In this document: positions 12,234-24,491 of the stretch, one piece after another
Position numbering within the stretch: the first letter of the stretch is position 1
Layout: the number at the start of each line of letters is the position of its first letter
Assembly: GCA_026686845.1 (NCBI GenBank)
Contig: JAIVEN010000018.1
Coordinates: 11,937,001-12,001,000, forward strand
Direction: 5' to 3'
DNA: 64,000 bases
From: Adenanthera pavonina
Taxonomy: Eukaryota > Streptophyta > Magnoliopsida > Fabales > Fabaceae
Notes under the pieces: model-generated
What the model was told of the DNA's origin: nothing
What the model saw: only the letters and a program-made list of their open reading frames with translations
The model's database searches: none
Made by a program: the position numbers and the translations under genes

Positions 12234-12968
12234 GGGTATGCTTGGGACTATAGAAGGGAATGGAATGGTGTGGAATAGATGTAATGTTCCATTGTTTAGA
12301 AGTTTTATAAGGGGAAGGAACGATTTTGTTTAATTACTGTTTGAGAGTTATTATAAAATGCATGGAATGAAATGGATTATAGCATTTTTTTCTAATTTTA
12401 TCCTTATGAGTTAATTTAGATAAAAGAATTAGTGGCTATTAATTTGAGAAAAATCAAATTGGTTCTTAAGTTATAATCAAATATTTAATTCCAATGAAAA
12501 AAATTTAGTTATTAAGTGAATTTGTAAACAAATGTTCACTAAGAAATGAAGCAACTTGGGTTAAAGAGAGAAGAGAGATTTTCCATAAAATAGATATGAG
12601 AAAGAAAATCGTACCTTGACACGGTAGAAAGAATGGGAAGGAAGATTGATGCAGTGGAAACTGGAGAGAGAGTGAGAGGAGAGAGATCGATGATGTGGTA
12701 AGAAAGAGAGAATAGCTAAAGGTGCAATACATGTTTTTACTACATGGGAGATAATTTTGTAATTATGATATTAACCCCAAGCCATTCCATCCTTGAGCCC
12801 CTTATTTGGGGAATAGAAAAAATTAAATTTAAGATGGCTAAGGATGGCTTGGGAGGCCATCCTTTGCCATCCCACTCCCTTGTAAAAACTTCTTCAAACA
12901 ATGGTCAGAGTTCATTAGCCATCCCACTCTATCTTTTTCCATCCAAAATAAAACTCTCAAACATACAC
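12234..12968. mobile_element. PIF/Harbinger-like MITE in TON1 intron 2
   Basis: A 735-bp unit with ends GGGTATGCTTGGGACTATAG and, as complement of the right end, GTGTATGTTTGAGAGTTTTA, flanked by TTA on both sides (12231-12233, 12969-12971). A TTA target and G-GTGTTTGG-like ends are characteristic of Harbinger/Tourist elements. The interior has short ORFs only and no transposase. Confidence 0.65.
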
Positions 12969-12971
12969 TTA

Positions 12972-15180
12972 GCAAAATTAACAAAGAAACCCCTTAAGAA
13001 CAGCTATTTGTTTTAAACCAAAAGAAGCAATAATACCAATCTGTCACAAAGCAGAATGCAGAGCTGATTATGCTGATATATTCTTACACAATGCTCATGG
13101 ATTTTATTTGGGTTTCCATGTGGTATTTGAATATGTTGATGAAATTGAATTTTGAATGGTTTCATGAGAGCATTGTCTTTGATTGAAACAGAGATATTGG
13201 ACTATGTTTTATTTTTTGTTCTCTTCTTAGCTATCTTTTCTGTGAGGATATGTCAGTCTCCTACTTCTACCTTGTATTATTTTCTTTTTCTAATAAAATT
13301 CCTATTGCTATACTAAAATAATAGATTTGTACTTGTGTATTTCGTGTTGGGCTTTAATAGTTTTGCTATTTTTCTTTTGAATGTGTTTGTCATTTCCATC
13401 ACAAGGTCTGTATCGTATTGTTCACTTATCCATGTTAGTATCAATGCTTATTAGCCTGTTGGATGTGGTGAAATTATCTTTGGTAGACAAAATGCTGTGT
13501 AATCTTTATTATTAATGTTTTCAATTGTTGGTGGGCATTTGAACCTCCAAAATGCTTTTCCTTTTCACTAAAAATTAAGGTCTCCACAATACAATGTATC
13601 TCTTCTAAAGGGTATCTCATTCTTGAAGCTCTTACAAGATATAGTCAACCTTTTTCGACAAGTGACACACCCTGCCACCCCATTTGTATTATTCTTGTCA
13701 TATTATTAAACATGCATGCATACATTTTTTCATATAGAAAAACAAAATTTGTTATAGAAGAACTTCCCTTCTTGCTTTAATTCTTGGATCGAACTAGCCC
13801 TCTAATTCCTCCTCTATAATGGTCTCCCTTGCCAATTGAGAGACTGTATGCTAATGCAGATGTTCAAGTTGTTTCTCATTCTAATTTAGAAACTTTGTTC
13901 AGCTCTGACTCCTTAATTATAAAATTCCTCCTTCTACAAATACTGCTATAAAGAAACTCTAGAATCGGTATTCACTTCCTTAGCCCACTACTGTCCTTAC
14001 TTCTTCCATATTTACCTTCAGCAGAGTGTCCTTAAAGTGATTTCAGGGTTTGTATCTTTGAGCATTTTGGTTTGAAGAAACAATACCTACTTCTGCTAAT
14101 CTATCAATGTCTTCTATCTCACCTAGGATGCTATACTTTATGGATCTAATGCCCAATATGGTCACAACTTGACTCATTCAATCTCTACTTATGGTACTCT
14201 GAATTTTTCATTAATTTAAGACCTCCATTGATTTTCATTCTGCATTTTGCACCCTTATTGTAGGAGAAATAATGTAATGATATTACACCCTAACTGAACC
14301 AAAGTAGGAGTGTAGGACACCATCTGACTTTAGTGGACTCTAAAGGAATTGGAAAAAAGTAGCAGTTGGGGGAAAAAGACAGAGAGAGAGAAATAGAGAA
14401 TGACAAAGCCTCCCCAGACAAGATATAGAAAAACGATTCTCCTAGGAATGAGAAAATTGAATCTGAAGAAAATGGAGTGACCTCTGGTGTTGGACCATGG
14501 GATTGTATTGAATAAAGGAACCTCTTGCCTCAATGTAAACGTTAAAATCCCTTATGCTGAAGTTATCATGAATCCAATTAAGCAAATTGAGGTATACCCA
14601 AGCTGCAAGCCAGCATGTTTCAGCAACTTACTGAAGATAGGAAATTGTAAATAAATCTGACCTGCTAGAGTCTATGGGATGTTTCAATCTGGACCAGTCT
14701 CAAATCTTAAATCAAAATGCTATGATGTATGGATCTTCAATCTCATGCTTACTTGATGCTGTTGCTACTTATGTCTCTGAATAACTTGGGCTGGTCAAAT
14801 GAGAAAAACATTGCTCAAAGTTGTGGAACCTTGAGTCTGAATTTTAAGTCTAATCACCTGATGTATATACTCTTCAAAGTCTGAGGTTTGCTTATGATAT
14901 TTACTGACATCTTTAAAAGAGTCAGGTCATGCTTGGTTTCCAATTACAGGGAAAATTTTGCATTTGTGTTAGGCTTTGATGTAACAGTATCAAGATTCAA
15001 TAATCTAGTCTTGCCCTATTGCTTTTGTTCTTTTTTCTTTGCCTTTGATGTCACATGCTTTCATTCTAATTCTTTGATACATTCCTACTCATTATTAATT
15101 ATAAATTCGGGTTTGGGTAGACAGAGTGTATATGTAGAGACAATAATGTTTCATTGTGTGTCAAATTACATTTGCTGATT
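12972..15180. other. TON1 intron 2, unremarkable part
   Basis: T-rich intronic DNA of about 2.2 kb. No coding block, TIR or LTR recognised. Confidence 0.5.
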
Positions 15181-16886
15181 GCTCGTTTGACATACCATAT
15201 AGGATATGGCTTGATAGTATAAAACCTGATATGATAAGGCCTGATAAGATTTTAATATTATGTGGGGTCTGGTGTGACACTATATAAGATATTGTATCAT
15301 ATAAGATAATACTATTATGTGTTTTGGAATGTATGTTATAATAAGGGATAGCCTAAAATTGGACTCTTTGACAAAGATACTCTTTACTTTAAAATATATT
15401 ATATTCAAATAATTTTTGTTAATTATTAATATTTATTTTAAGTTAAAAATGTTTTTGAAGTAAATTAAATTCGATTATGCATGAAGTCAAGGTTATGACT
15501 GAAGATGTAGAGAAATTTTTTGTTAGAAACAAAGTCAGAGAACAATATTGCAGATTGATGACGATGGGTGGTTGGACAGTGACAAATTTGTGTGTGAAAA
15601 CAGTGAGTGACTGTGTTAAGGTAAATGGCTGCAGGTTGGGTTGTGCAAAAGGCTCGGTGGTCCTATCTCGCTTGAGTACTTCAAGCCAACCTGGGCCATA
15701 TGAGGGCTGGGCATAAGGTTGGGGTCAAACACAGCCCAGCCAGGCATGCATATATTATTATTATTATTATTATTATTTTGGTCAACTATTTTATGAATGT
15801 TGATTTAATTTATATGGTTGTTTTTCTTGATATATCTTATATAATAAATTGATTTTATGATTATTGTGTAGCCTTTTTAAGATTGTAATCTTTTAATGCT
15901 ATTTAAAAATTTAAATTATTTTTTTTAACTTAATATTGTATAAAATAATGCATAATTATTGAATATTTATATTTTTAAAAGGTGTTATTTTTAATCCTAA
16001 CATTATTTTCTAAGAAAATATGTGGTGAATGGTGGTAATTATATTTTTTTTAAGAAATGAAATTATTTATTTTAATTTTTTAATGATTTTATTAATTTCT
16101 TGAGGATTGGGTCAGAAATCCCAGCCCAAGTGTTCATAGGGTTTGGTATCAGGCTGGGGTCAAACTATGTGTGGCTTGTGCACACCACACACCTCTAACT
16201 ATGGGACAATGTGTGGAGCAACTAGAGAATTGAAAAGGAATATATACATATTTTGCTTATATGTCATAATCTCATCAGGCCTTATCCCATCCCCTAAGGC
16301 CATATTAAATTATCCATCTGATGGGGACTTGGGTAGTATTGGATGTTCAAATCTCACATTGAGTATAGAATGCTCAATAAGATATTTAAGTGGGTTGGTT
16401 CTAGTACCTTAATAGCTAACTTTTGGGGAGGGTTTCTCATTCCACTTGGGTACCTATCACCATCATCAGAGCCTAGGTGTCGACGGTACCAGTGAGGGCT
16501 ACCTACGGAGGGTTCTGGCTAGTGGAGGGTTCTGACCAATAGGAGAGTTGAGTGAAGTGTCATAGTGTGCAGCCGCCAGGACGTCGGCTCTTAAAGTGAG
16601 CCAATTGATGGGGAATTAAGTAGTATTGGTTGCTCAAGTCCCACATTAAGTAGTATAGGATGCTCAATAGGGTATTTAAGTATGTTGGTTCTCCCACATC
16701 AACAGCTAACTTTTGAGGGAGGGGTCCCCATCCCGTTTGAGTACGCATCACCATCATTTTATTGTATAAGAGAATCATGATGTATAAGCTTATACAATAT
16801 ATTATATACACCAAACATGTGATAAGCTTATAATGTATTGTATTAGCTTATACTATCAGGTCTTATATGGCATGCCAAACGAACTC
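15181..16886. mobile_element. TIR element in TON1 intron 2 (CGTTTG-type ends)
   Basis: The left end GCTCGTTTGACATACCATAT and the complement of the right end AGTTCGTTTGGCATGCCATA are inverted repeats that continue into related TGATAGTATAA sequence. Target duplications are not clear. The interior holds the TRIM at 16319-16750 and a segment (about 15640-16197) with GGCTGGG/GGGTCAAAC blocks near both ends (15705-15750 and 16150-16175), which may be a further small hAT-like MITE. A (TTA)n run lies at about 15751-15776. Exact class is uncertain. Confidence 0.5.
16319..16750 (+). mobile_element. TRIM (miniature LTR retrotransposon)
   Basis: Two direct repeats, 16319-16458 (140 bp) and 16606-16750 (145 bp), both begin TGATGGGGA and end ATCA, and share the GTAGTATTGG, GTTGGTTCT and AGCTAACTTTTG blocks. 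A perfect 5-bp target duplication CCATC flanks the unit (16314-16318, 16751-16755). Just inside the left repeat lies ATCAGAGCC (16464-16472), the 3' part of the usual initiator-Met tRNA primer-binding site. The internal region is only 147 bp with no coding capacity. All of this fits a terminal-repeat retrotransposon in miniature. Confidence 0.85.
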
Positions 16887-17896
16887 TGAGGTTTTAGTTG
16901 GATCTAGTATACATCTTGTTCCTGCCTACATTTCCATATAAAATTTAGATATTCTCCATGTTGGTAGACTCCTTGCTGCACTGGTATGTGAATACCTAGA
17001 CTGGGCCGAACTCAACCACACACGGAATGTTTATCTTCCTGAATGTAATTTGGTAATCAAGTTTATTTATTTATTTTTTTGAAAGCAATTCTGATTTCAT
17101 TACAATTATTTTTATTTACATTATTATCCACTCAGTTGACTTTATTGTTTTGCAGGAAAAGGATTTTTAAAAGGGTGAGTTAAAAGAATTCAGCATTAAG
17201 AATGGATATGACCTTAACAGAAATGGAGATAGGCCTCTGCTTTTGGACGTGCTTGAAGGATTCTTGAAGTTTGAGGCTTTCTATTAGTTGTATATGTGAT
17301 ATCTTTATTTTTCTTTTATTTTTTTTATTTGAATTCAATATATTGGTTTTGCTACTAAATTTTAGCTTTGGAGTGTTTCAGTCAGACAAATTAAGAGATC
17401 TAGTAGGGTTTGGAATGGAGTAATAAAATATGCCAAAATCAGAACAATGAAATGGGATCAATAATCTTGTCAATCTCTTCTACATTATGGGGAATGATAT
17501 AATCAACAAGAGGAATATTCTTCATAGAATCCTTTTCTTAGATAATGGAAAAATGATAGTACTGCAATTAAGAAACATATCGCTTGACATTCATTGATTT
17601 TGCATTGAATTCTTCTTGTTATAATCTATTCCCTACGTGTCTGTCTCAAGATTGAATTAAATGTCAGATTCCTTCATTTTGTCATGCTCGTGCAACCTCT
17701 ATAGCTTTTATCAATTTTTTTTTCTGGGGTAAAGTCCTCAAATGACATACTTGGGTCTATATATTGAGTTTTCAACTTCTATTGTATAACAGTTAGCAGT
17801 TTGTTCAAATTCTTAGGCTCTCCAAAGGCTTGATCAGCTATGAAGTTCTTATATTCTACTGCTATAATTTGTTTATCCCCTGACTTGTGCTCCAAT

Positions 17897-18185
17897 TAAA
17901 TTGTATTTGTACCATTGTTTCTTAGAGTAAAAAAAAAGAGTACATTGAAGAAAAGAAGAGCAATACAAAGGAGGACAAGAAGTCCTCCCAAAACAAGGAA
18001 AAGTTTTTTTGGATGTGTATAAACCTGCAGAGAGGCCAAAACAAAAAGTCGCTCCCAAATCAAATGTCTAGGAAACACTCGCATTTTGTTCTAACAGTAG
18101 ACACCACAAATCAGCGAGTACAGCACACTTTCAAAGAACTTGATGCTCCTACCTTTGACCAAAACTGTATTTGTATCATTATTTG
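17897..18185 (-). mobile_element. Small retroposon-like insertion in TON1 intron 4
   Basis: It is bounded by imperfect direct repeats, TGTATTTGTACCATT at about 17899 and TGTATTTGTATCATT at about 18166. The insert contains a perfect hairpin, GGAGGAC-AAGAA-GTCCTCC (17970-17988), next to an A-run (17930-17938). Such hairpins occur in plant LINE or SINE 3' ends; the class is not determined. Confidence 0.4.
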
Positions 18186-19189
18186 ATTTCTATAAAACAA
18201 CAAAATCTAAAGATTTGAGAGTGCCAACCTTTGGTTAATTATTACTCGTGTATAGCCTTGATAGACATTACAAACTCTTGCAAGTTTTGGTCATCCTTCA
18301 CTTATTACAAAGTGAATTATTTTTTCACAGAATTTATCTCAAGCAAGGACTGGTGGCAGGAGATTTACCACTTTGGACACTGAGACATTGCCAAACCTTG
18401 AGTCCCGAAACATGCGAAGGCCTTCTTCTTCATCTGTTGCTGGTGCCTTGCCTCCACTAAGCAGGTTCTTGACTATTATTGCTCTACTTGTTGGTCCAAA
18501 TGCTATGTCTTTGTGCTGCCCGTTTTTGTTCTCTTTTTTAACTTATTGACATTTTTTAAAGCAATTCACTTACTTGCTTCAGGGCTGTTCCTTTTCTCAG
18601 GCATCTGGTAGGTATATGCCTTTTATTGATTTATTTTCTTTATCCTCATGCTTGAAATTTCCTTAATTTACACTAGCATTCAGATAGAAGAGCAGGGTCC
18701 CCCATACTGGGTCACAAGAAGGATGGTACAATTGGCAATATGACAGTAATGAACTTCCTGAGGATGTAATACGATCTTCAAGTGCTTTGGAAAACCTTCA
18801 ATTAGACCAAAAAAGGCAAAATCTAACATCATCTTGGAGGTTGGTCCAAATCTAATCTCATGCTATTATTTGTCACTGCTCATATAGCATTTGGATTTAG
18901 TTTTTGGTTGTTGGCTGGTACTCGTGAAATAGTTAAGGTTGATTAAAGGTGTGAAAATGGCAATCTACCTAGCACCCAGTTTGGTGTGGTGCATTGGTAA
19001 GTCTTGAGAGTTTGAGACTTCAAGTGACATGGAATAGTATTCTATAAGTTGTCCATCATATGAGATTTATCTGTATTTGTACATCAACATATGACATATA
19101 ATCATATAACATGATACTGTTATGTGTTTGTTGATAAAACATACAAAACTAGATAGGATGAAAATATAACTAATTGACTACAAATATCT

Positions 19190-19590
19190 TTATATTATGT
19201 TGGTGGCATTGGCAGTGTTGATGGTGGCAGTGAAAATGATGATGGTGGTGGTTAAAGAAATGAGCATGGTATGGGTGATTGTAGCAATAACAACGGTGGT
19301 CATGGCGAGTAAGGGTGCTGGTGGTGATAGATGATGCTGGCAGTGGCAACAGCATCATTGACAATGGTAGTGGAAGCTGCAAGGGTACTCGTGGCAGCAG
19401 GGATTGGCAGCAATGATTGTGGTGTTAGCAATGACAGCTTCTCTTTATGTTGGGACAGCAATGATTATGAAGGCAATTGTGTTTGGTTAGGGTATTACTG
19501 GCGGCAATGATTGTGGTGATAATAGTGGAAAGGACGGCAATTGATAATGGCAATTACTGGTGGTGGTGGCAGCATCGGTGATATCATGGC
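19190..19590. repeat. Low-complexity GGTGGTGAT/GGCAATGAT-rich tract
   Basis: About 400 bp in TON1 intron 7, rich in imperfect GGTGG, GATGATGG and GGCAATGAT triplet-like repeats. The His-rich reading frame on the opposite strand is a by-product of this composition. Confidence 0.7.
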
Positions 19591-19972
19591 ATTTGGATGA
19601 ATAAGAGAAATTTTAAATTATTATTTTTTATCCATAGAAAAAAAAAAGCTTTTTCTACCCGCCTTTGTTCAGTGTTATATTGTGATAACCATACATTAGC
19701 TCAGATCATAACGTACCTCTTGTGCAGCAAACTTAAGGTTGGGTCATAACTCATAATAGTTGATAGTTTATACTATACTGTAAAGGCTTGTACGTCACAC
19801 TAAATGGGGCTTAAATTTTATGTTATATTTAAATCCTACCAAGCATAGCCTTCACCATTGCAGCAATTGATTCTGATGGAATTCAAAGCACTAATTTCTT
19901 TTTTTTAATGGTTTCTGCTGAAACAGACATGATGGAATCGGTGAGGATGATGGCAGGGCTAATCACATGTAA

Positions 19973-21170
19973 TGGATCACCTTAGTCTGCACTTGTATTT
20001 TCCTGTGTATCCTGACGTTTCCAGCCTCCACGGATGTTTGAACGAGGCTAGTCTTATGTAAGAATATGTGTTGTGATGTGAATTTAGTATTTCCCGAGCC
20101 TTTTTCCCTCTTTCAAACTTCTCTGCTGGCCATATTGGGTTTCAATGAATGATTAACCCTTCGTTTGGAATGAGGGAGTGTGCTGATTGATAGTGTTAGC
20201 CTGTCTGTGTTTGCTAAAAGAAACAGTTAAAATTGATGTGGCTAACTTAAGACACAATGTGAACACGATTGTTTAGAGTATTTTTGGTGAATAGTGAGAA
20301 AAAAAATGAGAGATAGAGCTCACCTTTATGAAACCTACAAAGATTGTCTTGCTGAACTGGTACTTCAAAGTATTTTGTAGTTCAAATAATACGACTCAAA
20401 GTCAATGTTTTGCTTTGCCTTCTGGTTGTTGGCCCTTTGTGCAACTTCTTCCTCTGTCTTATCAATGTTAGTGCACCTTCTGGCTAAAAATCAATGTAAA
20501 AACGGTATAGGATTTGGAAGATCGTGGAACTCAATGGCCTATCACTGTTCTATCCAATGATTGTCTATGAGCCTCTTTGATGAACTTGCGCGAAGACCTG
20601 GGGCCTTGATAGAAAGTTGTAAGATGATGGGTAGACATTATGGGAATCCTTCACAGCCATTGAAGACACAGGGTCACTCCTGCCTTATTCTTCTACATAT
20701 TCAATTCCCACATGGTAAGCTCATATATTAATTTAACATCATCTTCACTCGCGCCCACCACAAGCTCATATTTATCATGCTTGTGAAACTACGAAGGCCC
20801 CCCCGTGATTAACTTGGTATATAGTTATTAGCAGTGTAAGGCTTTCCGTTGTAAATAAGTTGATTTTAGATTGAAATCCCTTGTGATGCAGCTCTTGACA
20901 GAAGTAGCTAGCCAATGCTATGTGTGCGTGTCTTGGTCAAAATATGGTTAGCCCACGGTTTTTTTTTTTAAATCCTGGTGGAAGATTGATATATAGTTTT
21001 TTTGTTTTGTAGAAATTGATATATAGTATTACATGTCATAATAAAGTGCATGTCATGGGACCATGTTGGTTCACTTGACTTGGCCTAAGTGTGTCATCTT
21101 TCATGGTAACTAAATAGGTAGGCCTTTTTTCTCAAAAAAAAAAACAAGAGAAAAGAAAAAGTGGACTTTT
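19973..21170. other. Downstream of the TON1 pseudogene, no gene seen
   Basis: Probably former TON1 3' UTR followed by intergenic DNA. No long ORF or repeat structure recognised. Confidence 0.5.
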
Positions 21171-21440
21171 TGTACAGCAACAACAACATTAGCTTTATCC
21201 CACTAAATATGGTTGGCTACATGGATCATACGATGCCAATGAGTTTTATCAAACATCATCCCTTTCGATAAATAATTTATCAAGAGATCACACCTTATAA
21301 CTTCTTTTAGTATTTTTCTTAGCTTTCTCTACATCTTTTAATAGGGCTCCAAATTATTTGATTAACTCTCCTTATTAGCTCCTCTTGACCTCTTCTTTGT
21401 ACATATCCAAATTACCTTAAACGATTTTTCACCATTTTAT
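21171..21440 (-). mobile_element. RTE-type LINE, 3' fragment
   Basis: The plus strand reads ACAGCAACAACAACATTAGC followed by a TTTATCCCACTAAATATGG block and GGCTACATGGAT. This is the well-known reverse complement of the plant RTE LINE 3' end, with a (TTG)n tail and the conserved ATCCATGTAGCC...GGGATAA core. Only about 270 bp of the 3' end remain; no reverse transcriptase domain is present. Confidence 0.75.
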
Positions 21441-22260
21441 GAAAATTAAAAAATAAAGTGTACACTTCATAGCTTATAAATAATAAATAATATAATTTTT
21501 TATAGATTTTATATTTTATATTAAATTCTATGTTGAATATTGATATTGATGAACAAATTCCAAATTTGCACAAAACCTTGGAGCTTCTCATCGATAATTA
21601 CCACCTCTTCCTCTCTTTCCCTCCCTCCTCAGTAAGTATTCATTCCTATCTCAAATCTACTTCTTGTCTGCCATTATTGTTTCTCCTCTACTTGTCGCCA
21701 TGAAATTGCATGTAATTACCTTTTTTTTTGGCATTTATCAACATTAATGATGCAATTCAATTGCATGTTTAACTATTTTAATTAATATACTAAGTTTTAT
21801 GAGTGAGTATATAACACTCAAAGGTTTATAAAGTACATGGCTTTACTCTTTTTTGGCCGACAAAGTGCAGGGTTTTACACCATTTATATTTCGGCTTAAA
21901 TGGCTCTAATTAGATCCAACTGCATAAAGCAAGGCAAGTGAAATGTGGCTAATCAAGACCATTAATTCTTATCTAAAATGAGCAATGGTAGGGAATGCCA
22001 GGCTCGTAGGGCAATATTATATGTCGGTATGGCACGGTTTGGAAATAAGATTAGGCTGAAAACATAAGGGGCTAATCTATAAGTATGTTTGTTATATCTT
22101 TATTTTTCCGAGGGTAAAACTCAAACTTTAATGAGCATTTGTTTTTACCCAGTCAATTCTTGCTCACATGAAAAAATTACAGAAGATTTCTTCGTCGAAC
22201 ATATTAATGTATGTGTGAGCATTTATCCATGTTTCTATTGGTTTAAACAAGAAAACAACT
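21441..22260. other. AT-rich DNA, no gene seen
   Basis: No ORF, TIR or RNA gene recognised over about 0.8 kb. Confidence 0.5.
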
Positions 22261-22261
22261 C

Positions 22262-22550
22262 CTGATGATTTGCCAAAAATGTCGTTTTAGTGTTTTCATA
22301 TAAACTAATGAAGTTATTAAATGATCTAAATTATTTAACATTTAATAATATTTTACTAAAATATTTTTAACGTAAAAGTTCTTTTAAATGCCTGGCAAAA
22401 AAAAAGTTCTCTTAAATGCTTCATTTCATATTATTGAAGAATAAAACAATAAAAAAAGAATTAATACTTCATTCAAATTTTAAACTAACAAATATTTTGA
22501 AAAATAACAAAACCTCTAAAGTGACAACTTTTACTAATCGAATGGAGTAC
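22262..22550. mobile_element. Stowaway-like MITE, right end
   Basis: The body matches 10060-10260, and the right terminus GAATGGAGTA is the complement of TACTCCATTC, a degraded Stowaway end. The left end is not recognisable. Confidence 0.45.
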
Positions 22551-22599
22551 ATTCATGTTCTTTCAATGTTATACAATATTTATTACATCTCTATAACCA

Positions 22600-23895
22600 C
22601 AAAATGATCTATATACCCATGTCTAGGAATACTTTGACTTCCCCAGACAAGTTTCCACCCAACAACCTTATGTCGAGGATTCCTAAGAACATTCCAAGCA
22701 CTAACAATTGAGAACTTACCTGTTTTAGAAGCTTTCCAGCACATTTTATCTTCCTCATTTGGATTGATGCTTTGTTGTTTAATCATATGTTTCATGTTGC
22801 CAAGGTAATATCATCAAGTGGATCAGGCAAGAACCAGCCATTATTTCTCCAACAGTTCCTAACCTGAGCTCTCTTCTAAATATCGGCATAATTGATATTT
22901 AAATCATGGAATTTGTCTACAATAGCTTCCACATTTATCCATGGGACAACCCAAATGGAAATAGCATTTCCTTACCCGCTCCATACACAGTGACTTTTCA
23001 GTTCTGTCCTAAGGCTGAGGAGATACCTCCAAACCCAACTAGCGTCTAGTGGTTTAGTTACACCCAAAAAACTTAGTTTTTAAAGTTTATTCCTATTCAT
23101 CCAATAAGCCTAAATTTGTTTTCCTATTACAACTTTGTTCCATATGACTATATCTTTTTTTTTTCAGAGTATTTAGTATCTTAAACCTACCTACTTTAAT
23201 AATTAGAGGATTTATCAGGGTTTCGACTAATTCGGATCGTGTCAAGACCACAAAGGGCAGCAAAGTTTTACTACTAAGTTTTTGATGCAGTTGAATTCCT
23301 AAGGTTCGTACTCAAAATTTTTGGTTGAACTGGTACAACCACTTGCTAATTGAATTAAGCACTTAGTGGTCATATAACTACATCTCTAATTCCAAGTCCC
23401 TCCTCTTGTTTAGGCTTGCAAACATCATCCCAAGTAACAGGGCTCCCACTAGAGCCTTCTACTTGCTCTTTCCAAAGGTAGTTTTCACATTTTCTTTCTC
23501 CTTGATAACAACCTTTGGAAGAATGAAAACAGAAATCAGTACAGCATCATACTCATATTCATAAAGGTGAAGAGATACTCCTACTCACAGAGTTGATAGA
23601 AGGAAGTCTGCTAGCATATAGTAGGCATTTGACAGCCCAAGAAGACATCTTTACGGTCATTTTATCAATCAACTCTATGCAATAGTTTTTAGAGAGACTA
23701 CTAGAGATAAGTGGCACTCCTAAACACTTGAAGCACCTCTTCTTTGAATTTAATACTCTCAAGGATATCGTCATCTTCTGATCTCATTAAGGCCACGAAA
23801 GCAGGTAAAGCTTTTTTTCTCATTGATCTACAACCCTGAAACTACTTCAAAGCACTTCAAAATATTCATAAGGTTCTGAAACCCCTTCTTATTTG
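22600..23895 (-). pseudogene. L1-type LINE ORF2 fragment
   Basis: The minus strand encodes, in broken frames, a post-palm reverse transcriptase segment (FEVVSGL-INEKKS near 23830, then CLGVPLISSSLSKNYCIELI near 23700 and SSWAVKCLLYASRL near 23620). Further down it encodes the DKMCWKASKTGKFSIVSAWN...IPRHGYI block (22620-22760) of the zf-RVT region. The YADD palm motif and everything upstream are missing, and the 3' end stops abruptly at about 22600 beside the MITE. It is truncated at both ends, with several frameshifts. Confidence 0.8.
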
Positions 23896-23897
23896 GA

Positions 23898-24491
23898 AAA
23901 TTGAAGCGTTTTTATACATTAACATCAACTACTTGATAAGAGGAGAAGGAAAATTGAAATAAATAAACTACTTTTTCCAAAAAATTCTATACTGGATTTG
24001 TTAAAAATAAGGGCTAGCGATATTTACTTCGAACTTCATACCGGATCTCCATAGACTCTATAGATTCCATAAGTCATCTAGTGAGGGTCAGATCACCATA
24101 TGGAACCTAACCTAAGTCTCCATAGCAAAAACACCACACTCACATTCTTATATATAGGAGAGAAGAAAAGAGAATTCCTAGACACATTGTATCTAGGATT
24201 TTCTCTAAAAAAACTTAATTAGAGTCTTCAAAGTACTTAAAAGCTTCATGTTCACTTTTAGAATTCATAAGAGGTCTATTTACAAACTCATCTTCCCACT
24301 CCTTCCACTTAAGTGGGCAATGTAGGACTTCATTAAATACATATATAAAAGTTAAAAAAGCTTTTCCATTAACTCAATCGATATGAGACTTCTATTATTT
24401 CAAGAATATAGAAGTAATTTCTCTTTAGAACTTATTGGGCTCATCACACTCAATTAGCATATCAAGGGTGGACTATCCAATAAGTCCAACA
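23898..24491 (-). mobile_element. Copia-type LTR, reverse orientation
   Basis: On the minus strand the unit starts TGTTGGACTTATTGGATAG, directly preceded by a polypurine tract GGGTGGGAGA (complement of 24492-24501), the standard PPT-LTR junction of Copia elements. A promoter-like TATATATAAG lies near 24150 (complement), and an AAAACGCTTCAATTTTCC block resembles the usual Copia U5 end near 23900. The far end abuts the LINE fragment, so the exact terminus is uncertain. The paired LTR was not found. Confidence 0.65.

Larger units (their letters stand above)
10738..19972 (+). pseudogene. TON1: TONNEAU1 (TON1) gene, unprocessed pseudogene
   Basis: Eight coding blocks match plant TON1, an approximately 260-aa centrosome-protein-like (FOP/LisH-type) factor that organises cortical microtubules and the preprophase band with TRM proteins and the PP2A FASS complex. 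The blocks are 10738-10824, 11444-11576, 16964-17052, 17156-17275, 18331-18464, 18583-18607, 18684-18839 and 19927-19972 (TAA). Exon 1 gives MDDYTLEMMDLKTLVTRTLE; exon 3 gives CEYLDWAELNHT; exon 4 gives LLLDVLEGFLKFE; exon 7 holds ALENLQLDQKRQNLTSSW. Lesions: blocks 2 and 3 are preceded by TG, not AG; codon 5 of block 4 is TAA (17168-17170), where Trp is expected; exon 4 has GC, not GT, as donor; one base is missing in exon 6 and one in exon 7 (near 18740). The introns are kept, so this is a duplicated or decayed gene, not a retrocopy. Intron 2 is 5.4 kb and filled with transposons. Sequencing error is unlikely to explain this many changes. Confidence 0.9.

Noticed and set aside
15477..15716. 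79-aa plus-strand ORF
   Set aside because: Within the TIR element in TON1 intron 2; no similarity recognised and composition follows the repeat.
19170..19382. His-rich minus-strand ORF
   Set aside because: Translation of a GGTGGTGAT low-complexity tract in a TON1 intron.
23871..23884. Primer-binding-site-like GGTTTCAGAACC (complement) next to the reverse Copia LTR
   Set aside because: The bases lie in LINE coding sequence that reads through this point (LMNILKCFEVVSGL), so the match is probably chance.
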